Source of the DNA: Adenanthera pavonina | Lineage: Eukaryota > Streptophyta > Magnoliopsida > Fabales > Fabaceae | Assembly: GCA_026686845.1 (NCBI GenBank) | Contig: JAIVEN010000004.1 | Coordinates: forward strand, 11,440,827 to 11,504,826 | DNA: 64,000 bases | Direction of reading: 5' to 3' | In this document: positions 35,261 to 48,500 of the stretch, piece after piece | How the letters are laid out: the number at the start of each line of letters is the position of its first letter | How positions within the stretch are numbered: position 1 is the first letter of the stretch | Translations under genes and position numbers: made by a program | Notes under the pieces: model-generated | Databases searched by the model: none | What the model was told of the DNA's origin: nothing | What the model saw: the letters and a program-made list of their open reading frames with translations, nothing else

Positions 35261-36194
35261 GAGAGACAAAGGAAGCGAAACGAATTTGGAGATATCGAAG
35301 GGAGGGAGACTCAGATGCGGACGGCCGAATTCCAAATGGGACTCTCGGGATCCTTTGCTCTCTTTTTGCCTCTGCAATTTAGGATTTCTTCCCCCGCGGC
35401 TCTCTCCTCCCAGAACCCTAGTTCCTCCTTCCTTTATTTTCTTCTTTGCCCACTTCCCCCTCTGCTCCCCTCTAAGTTTTTTTTTTGCAGGATCTCCCTC
35501 GGTCTCCCTCTACTTTCATCCTCAAGGCTTCCTCTTTTTCACTCCACCCCCTCACCGCGGCTCCCTCTGTTTCTGTCTCGCCTTTTTTTTTTCTTTCCTC
35601 AGCCGCGGCTATCTCCCTTCTCGGTCTCAATTCGCAGTCTCCTTCTCAGCTCTCCCTTGTGCTTCTCTCTCTTTGCCCGAGCTCCTTCTCTCTATTCTCT
35701 CCTAGCCTCCTCGGTCTCTCTAGCACCTTATGGCCGCTCCCTTTGATTCGCCTTCGGACCTCGCAGCTCCCTCTTTTTTTTTTTCTCTTTCTCGCGACTC
35801 CCCTCTTCCTCATGCTCGCGGCTGCCTTCCTCTTCTCCACCCTAGCTCCCTCTTCCCTTTCTTTTCTCGTGTCCGCCCTCGCTCTTCTTTTTTTCCCTGT
35901 GTCTCACGCCTGAGCCCTCTATTAGGGCTCAGGGTGAGCTCGGACCTGAGCCCCCCCAAATGGGCTCAGGTCCACCTTGGGCTGAAACAATTTCAGCCCA
36001 AGGTTAAAACCCTTTATCTTTTTTTTATTTTGTTTCTTTTTTGTTTTTTTTTAATCTTTTCTTTCTTTCTTTCTTTTTTTTTTTGATATTTTCTATTATT
36101 TATTTATTCATTTATTTTTTTCTACTATTATTTTTTATTATCATTATATTTATTTATATTTTTAAAATTACCCGTACAAAACACGGTGTTCACA

Positions 36195-38903
36195 ACTTTT
36201 GTTAATTTAGAATATACAAGCGATAAAACTATTGTTATCGCATGCTCTTACATGAATTTAAGTTATTATTCATTTCAATTTTCAGTTTTACCGTAACTTT
36301 CTTTTAAAATGGTCCAAAGTCGTTTCTTGAATTTGTTTCAGCATTTCAAAGTAATTCTTTTTCACCATGCAATTTAAAAAATATATTGCACTTAATTCAA
36401 GTGAAATTAAATTGCTGATCTTGAACAGAACCAGAATAGATTGAAATTAAATTTTGTGGTGTTTGACGTTGAACAATGAATATAAAATATCAAATTTAAT
36501 TTATATGGAGCAGCAGTTTGATTTAATCTGGTAAGCATCTTTAAATGTCCGCTGACAATATATTTTATCTAACTTGAACTTCAATTTACTTAGGTCCAAA
36601 ATCTCAAATTTATAACCTTTGTGGGCTTGAAAATAATGATATATATATATATATATATGTAGGATATGTAAATGGTTTCTGAATTTTGTGCCACTTGTCA
36701 TCTCATTCAAATTTTGGGTAAAGTAAAGGTGGATTCTTAAATTGATTATGAGGAAGGTTTTTAAGCATATTATTACCATAATGTCTTATTGGAACGGACT
36801 CATAGATGAAACGTGCGATTTTTGTGCGGATTTCCTTCATTATTTATTGAGAAGAATCTCATAAAAGAGTGTGTCCCATTGGAATATCCGAATATAGGAG
36901 GAGAGGGAGAATAATTATGAGCTCATTTTAAAAAGAACAAATATAAAAGAATAATTAAAGAGAATGTTTGCTCACGGGCTCATAATTAAAGAGAAATGCA
37001 AGCTCATGGGCTGTATTTCTAGTTGTATGTATGTATGGCAAAAATTCTATTGGGAAAGATAAAATTTATTTTAATAATTTTTATACCTTGGAGAATTAGT
37101 TTTTGATTATTGGTGGAAAAATATTCTTAGTGTTCAAAGAAAAAAAAAGGAATAGATAATATGAAATTTCCTGGTGAGAACATTTTGCTCTTACTTAACA
37201 TGTCATGACTTTGAATATATGATGAAATATAATAGAAAGAGGAATATAAATTTTTTAGTTTCAAAATTCCATTTTACTTTGAATAAAAATGAACTATTTT
37301 TTTGATTCTTATGCAAGGAAATGAGAATTGAAAAATTCACTATATATTTACAAAATTTACGGGCATATCTGATATGAAAAATTAAAATAAAAATAATATG
37401 AATAAAAATGGTAAAAATAATATTTATATTTATACTTCAAAAAATATTATAATTATTGAATAATAATTATATAGTAAACACTGTAAAAAAAGAATATTGC
37501 AAGACTAAAAAAATCATTGGTAAAATTAGAAATAATGAAATATACCAAGAAAAAAAAGTCAAAATGCAGAACAGATGCTTGTTTTGAAGCCCATTTTTGG
37601 AAGCACAGTGGTAGTTGGATAAGATGCGGAAGAGGTCCAATTGATAGTCCAATTTGCTTCCACACTAATAGATTGAGTGGTTTGGGCTATAAATGCCCAC
37701 ATTTTTTTGGGCCTCCAACAATTGTCAACACTTGATAGGATTTATTTAGATTGAATTTAAAAGATGTGAATTTTTAAAGGACATAAAGAAAAGGATTTTG
37801 GACCAAAATGAAGAAAATGATTTAGATTATCAAAATATGTATCACGCACATCTATCTAGGGATATATAGAAGATATACATCTGGACGGAATCCATTTCAC
37901 CAAATTGATTTTCTTTTTTTTTTTATTTAAAAAAATTCTAAGAAGATAATATTTAAAAAATGCCTATAAATCAAAATTTTAAGAGTTAAAACCATTTAAA
38001 AATTAAAAATTCTTCTAGAAACTATACAAATATGCACCCACCAAGATTTGCCTGGAGACGCAGCACTTGTGCTGTTGAAGGGACAGAAGCTATTGTACTA
38101 AATGCTAGTGCATATCCATATAACTATTATTTTATAATGACATTTGAAATCTAATTGGGACTAACACCCCCACTGAATTTCCTGGTTAATTTTTATTCTT
38201 TTAGATTTCTCTTTTTTTTCTTTTTCAAAAAGAGCACTTCAAAATTATCTTTCATTTTTTGTGAACTCAATTGTCTTTCAAATATTTGATTATGATCATT
38301 AAAATTGGTGTTTTGGCATGAAAACTGATTTTTTTTTCCTTTCATTTTTCAAGGATAACAATAAATGAATAAAGGTGAATCGATCCCCTCACTGTTCATA
38401 GTGAAATGAATATCACAAGAAGATAACTAAAAGGATTTAAGAGCCACAAAATTTGAGTCTCCTCCAATCAAATATATTTATGGTAAATGTAAGGGTCTCG
38501 AGAATCAAAATCAACTTAAAAAATAACAGTTATTTAAATATATTGGAAAAATGAAATGCACCATCACTTATCAATTTAAAAGAATTTTCACACCATGCTA
38601 TCATATCAAGCAAAGTTTATGTGCACTTATCAATGATTATGAGTTATAAATTGAATAGTAAATGCGTACGAGTGAAAGAAACTAAACACATAAGGATGAG
38701 ATTATAGATATATAAGATAAATCTTGAACTTGGAAAATAACCCTTATACGATGGGTACAAGTCGATAATGTTATGCATTATTGTCCTCATTGATTTTAAC
38801 AAGGGGAGTACTGTTATTGGGGCATAGTATTAGTGCATGATGCAATTTCAACAAATCTTTTGCAGGTCTCATAGTCTATATATTACAATATACAATATCT
38901 ATG
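36195..38903. other. Spacer downstream of the NLR gene
   Basis: 36195-36199 is the right target duplication ACTTT. (AT)n lies at about 36640-36658. 37290-37915 is a diverged collinear copy of parts of 29000-30760. The rest is AT-rich without recognisable genes. Confidence 0.55.
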
Positions 38904-39589
38904 TTAAAAGCCGAAGTGTCTAGATTTGGAAGCAATTGTTTTCCAACATTGATCTCGCTCTTCTAGAATTTCTTGGCACTCCTTTGAAAGTTGAGAATAA
39001 CGTACCCTAACATTCGCATGCTCTAGCCATGCAACGTTAAAATGGGATTGAGCTGCCATCAAATCATTTTGAGCTGCCTCTAACTCTTTTTCAGCCATCT
39101 CCACTAACAGTGCAACTTTTGCCTCCTGATCACGAATAATTGCAAGTTCTGTTTTATTGATCTTGAGCTTATTGCCCAAGTCCTTTAGAACTTCTTGCAT
39201 GCGATGAATTTCAGATACATCACAATTGAAAACTTTGGTTTCAATAGACTTTAGCCAGTCCTTATCAAAGCCTAGGAGTAAAGCATCCTTTAAATATTTT
39301 TCCAATGATTTCTTGTCCGCTTCAGTGATTGTGAAGGGAGTCCGAGTTGCCAAAATATTCAAGATATTTAGCAACACCCTATAGGAGAAGCATAACAACT
39401 CAGTGCTTCGATCCTCTATGGAAAGACGTAGTTGTGGGTGAATATTGAATGCCTCCGCCAACATGGAACGCTCAGCAGCCTCCAATTTCATCATATCGAC
39501 TATCTCTTTAACCCCAGGAACAGTCAGAGCTGTATTGGACTCATAAAGGGAAGGCACTGGCTCTTGCGCATCATGTTCAACAAGTTGAC
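38904..39589 (-). CDS. NLR terminal exon: helical/coiled-coil domain resembling MATH/RTM3-type proteins
   Basis: 229 codons to TAA at 38904, acceptor TTTTAGCAG/GTC, entered in phase 1. It is mostly helical: a first segment (VPGVKEIVDMMKLEAAERSM, about residues 25-60), a central block with LLLGFDKDWLKSIETKVFN, then a heptad-rich coiled coil (LKDLGNKLKINKTELAIIRD, KVALLVEMAEKELEAAQNDL). The order and the GFDxxWL pattern recall the C-terminal coiled-coil region of plant MATH/coiled-coil proteins such as RTM3, where it acts in restricting virus movement. This is by memory of the pattern, not a search. If it belongs to the NLR it could be an integrated domain; it might instead be the last exon of a separate fused gene. 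Confidence 0.6.
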
Positions 39590-42500
39590 CTGCTAAAACC
39601 ATCACATCAGCAATTGAAATATTGTAAAAGAAAATTTCTAGACAAGATATTTACAAGCATGAAAGGAAGGAATCAAGTCAACTATAATAAAAGCAAACAT
39701 GAGATAGCAAAGGAAGTACAAGATATTCACAATACTTACTTGTACCTCGAACAGTATCCATAGCTTCCTGCAAAGATTGGTTAGTGCTACCAACATTTTC
39801 TCCTGAATGAAGCGAAGTACAAATATGAAAGCTATCCAGTATTAATATAAAATACGTTCCATTACATGGGGCATTCATATATTGCAGTTCCAACAAGTCC
39901 ACTAAATTAAATGAATAAATAATGGAAGTTGCTAAAAGAAGATAGCAAAGAAACTCACCATAAGTAGATTGGGAGGGAGCATATGAAGGAATTCGCTTGA
40001 TACTCATATGAGCTTCTGACGGCATAGGACTCAATGACAAGATTGTCTTGGAAGTTTGCTCACTTGAAATAATTGGTGGGGATGGAACAAATAGTTCACC
40101 TATAAAAAATATAAGATAATATATTCGGGGAATGAAAGCAAGAAAGATTTCATTTAAAGAAAGCAACAAGTACCATGAGAGGAGGTTTCTTGCTCTTTTG
40201 CTGGCAAAAACGATGCTGCCTTAATGCTACTTCGGCGACCTCTAGTAGTTATCAAGCCACCTGTAAAGCCCGAAATAAGTAATCAAAGTAGCTATAAACC
40301 TTAAAGTTAAGACACTAAGATCTTACCTTCCTCTTTCTTGCTCTTCAAAAATTTTTTTGGTCGTATTGGTGCTGCCTCCAGTAGGAAGAATGTTGAGGTT
40401 GGAACTCACAGCAATTGGTATCGTCTGTTAGGAATCATTGACCATTACTAAAGCAAAATGAACTCTACTAAATGCTGAAGTGGTTGTGGGATATATACCC
40501 ACCATTTTAGAAGTTAAGGAGCTTGAATTTAAGGTCTCTGATGAAACGCCTTTAGTTCTTACTTCAATAATCTGCACAACACGAATGATATTTAAGTAGG
40601 ATATTTCTATGACATTAAAACATTAGAAATTCAATATTCAATGAATTGTTAACATTATTTGACTCATGAGATTGGATGTCTGGTCTTGTTTCTTGCAGTG
40701 ATTCTGGATCCATCGTAGTTGTTTCTTTTCTCGCTTCTTTGTCGCCCAACTCGTCCTATATGAAGATGAGTGAGAAAGTGTCACAAGTTCATGCCATCTA
40801 GCATAAATCTATATATCTATATTAAAAGAGCAATATATCACCATTGAAAATGCATTTTGTAAAACAGTAACAGTAAGTGTTGCTGGTATTGCTTTTCTTG
40901 GTTCTAAATCTTGGGTTCTAAAAAGGCATAAATTAGTTTTTAGTAGTATCTTTTTTTCTTCCACTATTAGAAAGAAACATCCTTCTATACTGGATTTTTG
41001 AACCTTGACCAACAGTCTAATAGATGCAAACAAAATTCTACATAGACCAGATTAGCTAACACATACAAGTTGCTGGATCAATTTTGAATCAAATGATGTT
41101 GTCATTTTTGGTCTCTGAGAAATAACATCCTCTTCAACAATTTCTTTTGATGCTTCCATAGTACCCTAACCCACACCAAAAATGGCAAAAAGGTTTAAAA
41201 GGTTATGTCGAACTCATTAGTCAAAAAAAGGGTGTGTGTTTATTGACACTTTAAATATTGTCTTTAAATTCAACGTTTTTTCTGCCAAAATTAGAATTCA
41301 TGAAAATCATCTTCCTCCAAAAGTACTTAACATTAAAACTGAGAAAGCAATTGAAGTGTATCAGAGAGTGACAAAATCAAGTACAAGCTAGTAGATGTAA
41401 TCATGTTTGTGATAGAGTATTAGTAATAGAATGTTGCCGGCCATAAATCAATCCCATAGCAACAACTAATGAGGCTTGGCAGATTGTCAAGTTATAGATA
41501 ATTCAGTTACCACACTTGCTTGGTCACCATGAGACACCGTATTTTCTTTTGATTCATTTCGAACCAGACTCGCTTCATTGATATCCTCCTTGCGAACACC
41601 TTCAATAGCAAGGGCACCAGACTTACCGGAAATTTTAATGGAATCCATAGCTTCATGAATTTGTTGGTTTGTTGTTGCAACACCACTTTGGATATTTCTT
41701 CCTGAATGAAGCAATGTCAGAATGAAAACTATCCAAAAATTAATTAAATTATAAAGATATACCATGCGTGGAATATTCTCTAGGACCCAAACTAGAGTCT
41801 TTTATATCATATCAGGTTACACTCCTTCAGCTGAGTCTATCTCAACAGTATTGGGCATTTGTCAGGAGAAGTCACTAAAAGGAACAAAAAAGAAACTTAC
41901 CGCAAGTGGGCTTGGAGGAAGTAGATGAAGGAGTTTGCTTTAGACTCACTGAAGCTTCTAACAACATAGGATCCCCTATGAAGAAGTATAAAATAATATT
42001 CTTGTCAGACTGACGGAAGAAGGATTTTATTTAAAGGAATGAACAAGTACCACAAACAGAGATCATAGGCTTGTGGCATAGGTCTCACGTACTGCCTATA
42101 CCCCACTAATTCCATTACGTTGGATTTTTATCATGCTAGCTACCTCAAAATAAGTTACCAATATTTTACCTTGAAACAAAGATACAAAAGTATTACCTTC
42201 CTCTTCAACTTCGAAAGTTTCAGCAGTTGTAGGGGTCTTGTCTTCAGTAAGAAGGAGATTGAGGTTGTAACTCATTGGAATTGGTACCTTTTATTAGAAA
42301 TTATTGATCGTTATTATAATTATAGTAATAATAAATCTATTAAAAGCTGAAATGGATGCTAGAAGTATAAAGATTTGTTACGATTTTAAATAATAAGGTC
42401 CTTGAAAAATGGAAAAATTAGTATGTGGTAATAGTTTTTTTCCCCTTCCATTGTTTGAAAGAAATTTCGTTAATTAGTAGGTTTTTGTTCTGGTACTGCA

Positions 42501-45500
42501 GCCAAGGCCCCAATAATAGATATAAAAAGAATTATAAAGAAATAAGAATAGCTGATACATACAAGTTGTCCTATGAATTTTGAATTAGTTGATGCATTTG
42601 TCTTGCTTGGCATATCAGAAATGACATCCTCTTCGACAATTTCCTTTGTTGCTTCCTTAGTGCCCTAACCAACACCGTAAGATAGAAAAGTTCAATTATG
42701 CACAATTCATTAATAAAAGAAAATGGTGTTTGTAGAGTTTTATTGAGCTTTTTAAATATCTTGTTAAACTCAATGTCTTTTTTGTGAACATTAGGGGTTT
42801 TTTTTTTTTTAAATTATAATGTCTGTTCCCAGGATAACTTTAAAACAGAGGAAGAAAATGACTATGTACGAACAAGCTTAGAATGACAATATTTGATTCT
42901 AAGCTTGTAGAAATAATCATGTTTGTTATAGTGTAATAGTAATAGAATGTCACTAGCATTGAAAGATTTAAGTTAATGAAATGACAATTACCCTTGTGAT
43001 GTTTGGTGAATTAATTGAGGATTGCTGTGAAGAAAGCTTCTGCTCTGTTTTTGCCCAAACTTCAGAATCTAGATTTTTAGAGCCATCTGAAAGCTGAGTA
43101 GTTGTAGTTTCTGCAAGTATGATTTTCAATGTTACATATATAAATTAAAACTCACATAATAATTTTCAATTTGAATGAGTGACTTCTCTGAATGCATACC
43201 ATAAAAGGAAAATTCAGGACAATCATGCACTCTGGAAGATTTTGCCAACTTGTGAAAATCAATCCCATGACAGACACTAACGAGATTTGGAAGATTGCCA
43301 AGATCTAGTTGTCTTAGTTTTGGAAGCACATCCTTCGTTGCCATTTCTTTAATCTCATCTTGTCTGATCAGTACATGCGTAAGATCAGAGGCTTCTTTTA
43401 TTTTCAATCTCCGTAGTTGTGGAAGAATACCAGACACTGTGATAGAGAACAAACATTTCATCCTGTTGCAACGCTCAATAGTTAGTTGACTTAAGTTTGG
43501 AAAGCATGGTTGATGATGACAATGATCTCGAGCACTTTCTTCATTATCCTCTTCAATGATGTGAACTAATTCTTCACAGTCTGATATCCTCAGTGTGTAC
43601 AACCTTGGTAGACTTCTCAATGTGGAGGCAGAGAAGACAATTTCAAGCTTGTTGCATGCTGTAATTCCTAAATATGAAAGATTGTTTAGGCTGAGGTTAT
43701 TTTTGGGGCCCATCCATATATTCCTCAACTCACTTAGATTTTCCAACACCAAGAATTCTAAGCTTGATGTTAGTGGTGCAAGTCTTTTGTCATTTTTCTT
43801 TGCATCCAGATGTGTTACATTAAAAATCTCTTCAATTTTAGAGTCACATACTGCAAGAGATTCCAATGATTGCACGGGCCGCATGTCAATTACCTGTAAA
43901 CTCTAGGAGAGACAATGTCAATTCCAAATGCCAATTAACGTAACGTGAACAATTTGCGTATCTCCTAACTAATGACATAGTAGAAATTAGGATGGAAAGA
44001 AAGTATCAAATTGATTAAATTAAATAAACGTATTTAGATTCAATTGATAAAAATAGAAATTAGAGAAATATACACTTCATTTTTAGATCTAGTTACGATT
44101 TTCGAATCAAATGAACCTACAAGGCTACGTACATAATAGAATACCTGATACCTTTCACCATTTTTGAATGTGTGAAATGATTGCGAATTCAACAGGACTA
44201 GGAATAAGCATACGAAAAAGATGCATGTTCTTCCCACCATTTCTTTCAACGTTAATGTTAACCAATATTATCTTCAGGCCAAATACGATGTTGACAAATA
44301 TTATCTTTTTCTCTTTTGTAATGCATGTAGTCAATCTTACCCAACAATTTTTAGTAAACATCTACTTGAATAGTTCAAAATATATAGTGACTAATGCTAA
44401 TCAAATTCTACTTATTAAATGGCATAAATAATTACTAAGACTAGAAGGAAACGTTGGATAGAGTCATACCTTTATGGCTGTGGAATCCTGCTGTCTTGCA
44501 ATCCCATAAACCATGAAATCAATGAAAAATCTAACGGTGAACTCAAGAGACGAAATTCTCAATCCAATATCCGTTAGAGATAGCACTCTCAAACAATAGT
44601 TTTTGGGACAAATGCTGGTGAGATTTGGTGCATCCCAAAGACGTAGTTCTTCTAGAGCAGGGAAATCAATGTAAATTTGGATATGTTGATTCTCATGAGA
44701 TAAAATGTCTTCATGATGGCTTCTTCCAAACACATATTTCAACTTAGGAACATTGCTTATACTCAATGTTTTCAGGTGCTTTGGGGATGTAAAAATGGAT
44801 GCTGGAAATAGATATTCCAGTGCATCACAGTGTGAAACTTTTAACACTTTCAACTTTGGAAAGATGGAATTGTGATTCATGTGAGCTCCAGTGTCTCCCT
44901 CGTCTGCTACAATACACATTAGTTGATGACATCTTTTGATTGTCAATTTTTCCAACGCAGTCGTAAAGGCAGTGGGCAGACTTAACATTGTTATTAAGGT
45001 GGAACAATCCACAAGTGTCATCTCCTTTATGATGTTCAATGATTGTATTGAAAGGCTTTGAGCTGCTTGAGCAGGAGGAATTGCATTTACCAACGCATCT
45101 AATTGCTACAAATAAATAAATTATACTCGTACCAAACCAAGTAATCAATAAAATCTCATTATAGAAGAATAATTTACAACAAAAAAAAAAGCTAGACTTC
45201 CATGATTTTCAAACAAATTGTATTTGGGCATTTGTTTGCTGATATTTTGAAGATAAAATTACGGTAAAGGACTTCAATGGACCAATATTTATAATAAAAC
45301 ATTTTATGATGAATTTTATGGGAAAATTTTACGCAATGAGGATGCTGACTTGTTTCGATTGTCAAATATTTTCACACAAAATCATTGAGGCTTTAGGGGT
45401 GAGTTAACAATAATATTAATAATATTAAGTTCAAACAATTCACGAGTTTCATCTCTTTTTTTTTTTCCAACACGAGTTTTTTTTTTTAATTCACCTTCTT

Positions 45501-48500
45501 CATCTTCATCATACCAGCACTTGAAATCATGACCCCAAAGATTAAATCTTTAGGGGCTTACTAGAGAGACCAAGTATGCCGGTGCCAACACGAGTTTTAT
45601 CTCCTTAATATTGCTCAATAATTGAAAAGGAGGAAGCCATTTATGGATGCATGTACTTCCTACAAATACATATATTATACTTAAAACAAACCAAACAAGC
45701 AATAAAATTTCAATATGCAAAAATAATTTACAAAGAAAATTAGTTTTAGTTCCAGCTTTTTCAGAAAAAGATAAAAGAAAAAAGTGTTCGGCCATTTCTT
45801 TGGTATATTTTGAAAGCAGCAATTTTAGTTTCATTTTAATTTGTGGATAAATTATCGACATTCATACCATAACTACTACATGAATTTCTTTTACATTTCT
45901 TCATATTTATTGATAAAAACTTCAAGTGATGGACCCAAAAAAAAACTATAATAACAAGTAATGGACCAAAAAAACAATAGCAACAAGCGAAACCCACAAA
46001 TCAATTAAAACGGACATAAAAAAAATGTGATTATTGAAAAGAAAAGAAACCAAAAAAAATAATGCAATGAGAAAATCTTTGATGATATAAATTCCATAGG
46101 CAGCCAGCTTGGAGAAATAACTAATGAATAGTACTATGATGTTATCTATATGTCTTATATTAAGCTTTGTGTTTTATTTGTTTGTCCTTTTTTTGAATTT
46201 TGGACAAAATATATGGGCCCTATGAATAAAAATTTTCATATGCCCTAACGTACGGGTAAAATATCTAGTTGGAAAAAATAATAGAGATATAAGATATCAT
46301 TTAATTACCAAATCAAACGTGATATGTTAACTTTAATTATTGATCCATGATGTTTTCACTTCTTGCAAAGTATATTGTATTATTAAGTTATTATACATTA
46401 AAAGACTCATGTTGTTTTTCTTAATATCGTCATTAGAAATGATCAAAATTGATGTTAAGTTAAATACATATGAAACCTAATTCAACTAAAAACAGCATAT
46501 TACTTCTCATTGTTTTGTGTGAAGTCTTTCTTTATAACAATTGATAATAAAACCCTTACTGAGTTATATTGGCACATTCAGTTAACACTTCAATAAAAAA
46601 TTAATCCAAAACTTTGAAATATTTGAAGATTCGAAAGGATTTTGTTTTTATCAAATATTTAATGTTTCACTTCAGATCTATAGTAACAATAGCCAAATAG
46701 AACACTTGTTATAAAGCTAAAAAGAGTGTACCTTTGTGGTTTTCTGATTCAGTTGACCTTCATCTGAACGAGCCATCAAATCAGTGAAATATTTGATGAT
46801 CAGCATTGGTACCTCTTGAAGGCGGAGGGTCTCCATAGCAGGTAGATGAAATTGCAGCGCATCATTTTGATTCTGATTTGATAAATGATCCTCAAGGTGA
46901 TATTTCCCAAGTCCAACTACATAATTTAGCAGAGGAGCATCTTCGATAGTCAAAGACCTTAATTTTTCAATTCTTACAGATATTTTAGACAGAAATAAAA
47001 ATTCTAATCCTTTGCAATTCCTGATTTCTAGCTTCTCTAACTTTGGAAAGACGGAGATGTTGTTGATTTGATCATTATAATCATCTGCATGGCTTGTTAT
47101 TATGTTCTTCAATCCAACACATTCTTTGATTGTCAATTCTTCCCACAGTATCTCTGAGGCAATGGATAAAGTGAACAATGATTCTGAATTTAAAAAGAGA
47201 TTTGTAAAATTCATCTTCTTGGCATGACGAAAGTTGAGTAGTTGTCTCATAAGCATATCAGCAGTATCAAACCATTTCTTCAATACACGTAATCCCTACA
47301 AAGAGGTGTTATTGTTCACATATCAAACCACATAATAGTTTACCATTAGGAGAATGTTATACTAATTCCAATCAATCAAGAATCCACAACAATAGTAGTT
47401 TCTTTTTGGCACCTAGGTTTGAGATTCAATTTAATTTATTTAATGCATTTCGATACGATGTCTAGGAAAATTGCACTTCATCCTCGTTAATGTTTACCCA
47501 AATGTGTGTCCATATATATATATATATATATATATTACAATTTAAAAAAAAAAAAAAGAGAGAGAGAGAGAAAGGATTTCATACCATTGTGTGGCTATAT
47601 ATATATATATATACACATATCAAGGGCTTGAACAAAAACAGTGAGGCAAGATAGCATACCGATATTGGGATTGTGCGGTCATCAAGCAATCTGTCTTGAG
47701 AAGCAGCAACATTGATCTCCTTGATTGTGGTCCTCGGTTTGTGCAGAAAACAACAAACTTGAGCCCAAGAGAAAGCACGTGTATCAGGGTTTGGAAGTTT
47801 TTCCTTGGATTTATCTTTTGAAAGTGGAGACGATGGCCTTGTCGTTGACGATGATATGGGTACTGTATAAATGCCAAACAAACTTGGTACTCCAGAAAGT
47901 TCCATTTGTTTCAATGAGGGGAACATAACATGGTCCTCCTCTTGGAACTTAAGGAATATGTATTCCAACAGCTGACAATCGCATATACATATCTCTTCCA
48001 AAGACGGAAGGCCTCTAGTAAAATGGACCGGCAATATTATTTTCAATTTGTCACATCTTTCAATTTTAAGAGTCTTTAGTTTAGAGAAGATCCAGCCACA
48101 ACTCTTATGATCATTATCACAATCATCATTGACTATTTCCTCTCCTGACCTTTTATCTGATATGATGTATTCCAGTGCATTGCAATTTCTAATTATTAAT
48201 TCTTCCAGTTGCATCAGACTTCGAGCAGTGGATGGTCGGAAAATTGATGTCAACGCTTGACAATCTTCTAGTTCCATGGCCTTAAGATGACATAGCTTTA
48301 ACTTGGCATCAAATAATATATTTCTCAGGTTTTGACACTTCTTCAACTTCATAATCTCTAATTGCTCCAGAAAGCCAGATGGTAGAGAACCACGATATAT
48401 ATCTTCAACCTCCATTTCAGAGAGATGTAGCTCAACTAAATTGGAGAATGCAGTCACATTAGTATAAGGATTTCTAGTATCAATGAGACATTGTATGTCA

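Larger units (their letters stand above)
31174..36194 (+). mobile_element. 5.0-kb solo LTR (large Ty3-type)
   Basis: Starts TGTCACACCCG, ends GTGTTCACA, and is flanked on both sides by the 5-bp duplication ACTTT. No PBS, gag/pol or second LTR is visible, so it is a solo LTR left by LTR-LTR recombination. The size fits very long LTRs such as Ogre/Tat; I cannot assign the lineage. Open frames in the CT-rich part (35286-36086) are low-complexity and not coding. Confidence 0.75.

Noticed and set aside
35286..36086. Overlapping 118-143 codon open frames
   Set aside because: CT-rich low-complexity sequence inside the solo LTR; several frames are open at once.
40809..41033. Extra NLR tail exon near 40830-40910
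   Set aside because: Possible splice sites exist but no choice keeps phase with both neighbours; left out of the model and mentioned as uncertain.
47579..47659. Extension of NLR exon 1 to the stop at 47579
   Set aside because: A good GT donor at 47659 and a phase-matched LRR exon at 47295 make splicing more likely; the extension is AT-repeat derived.
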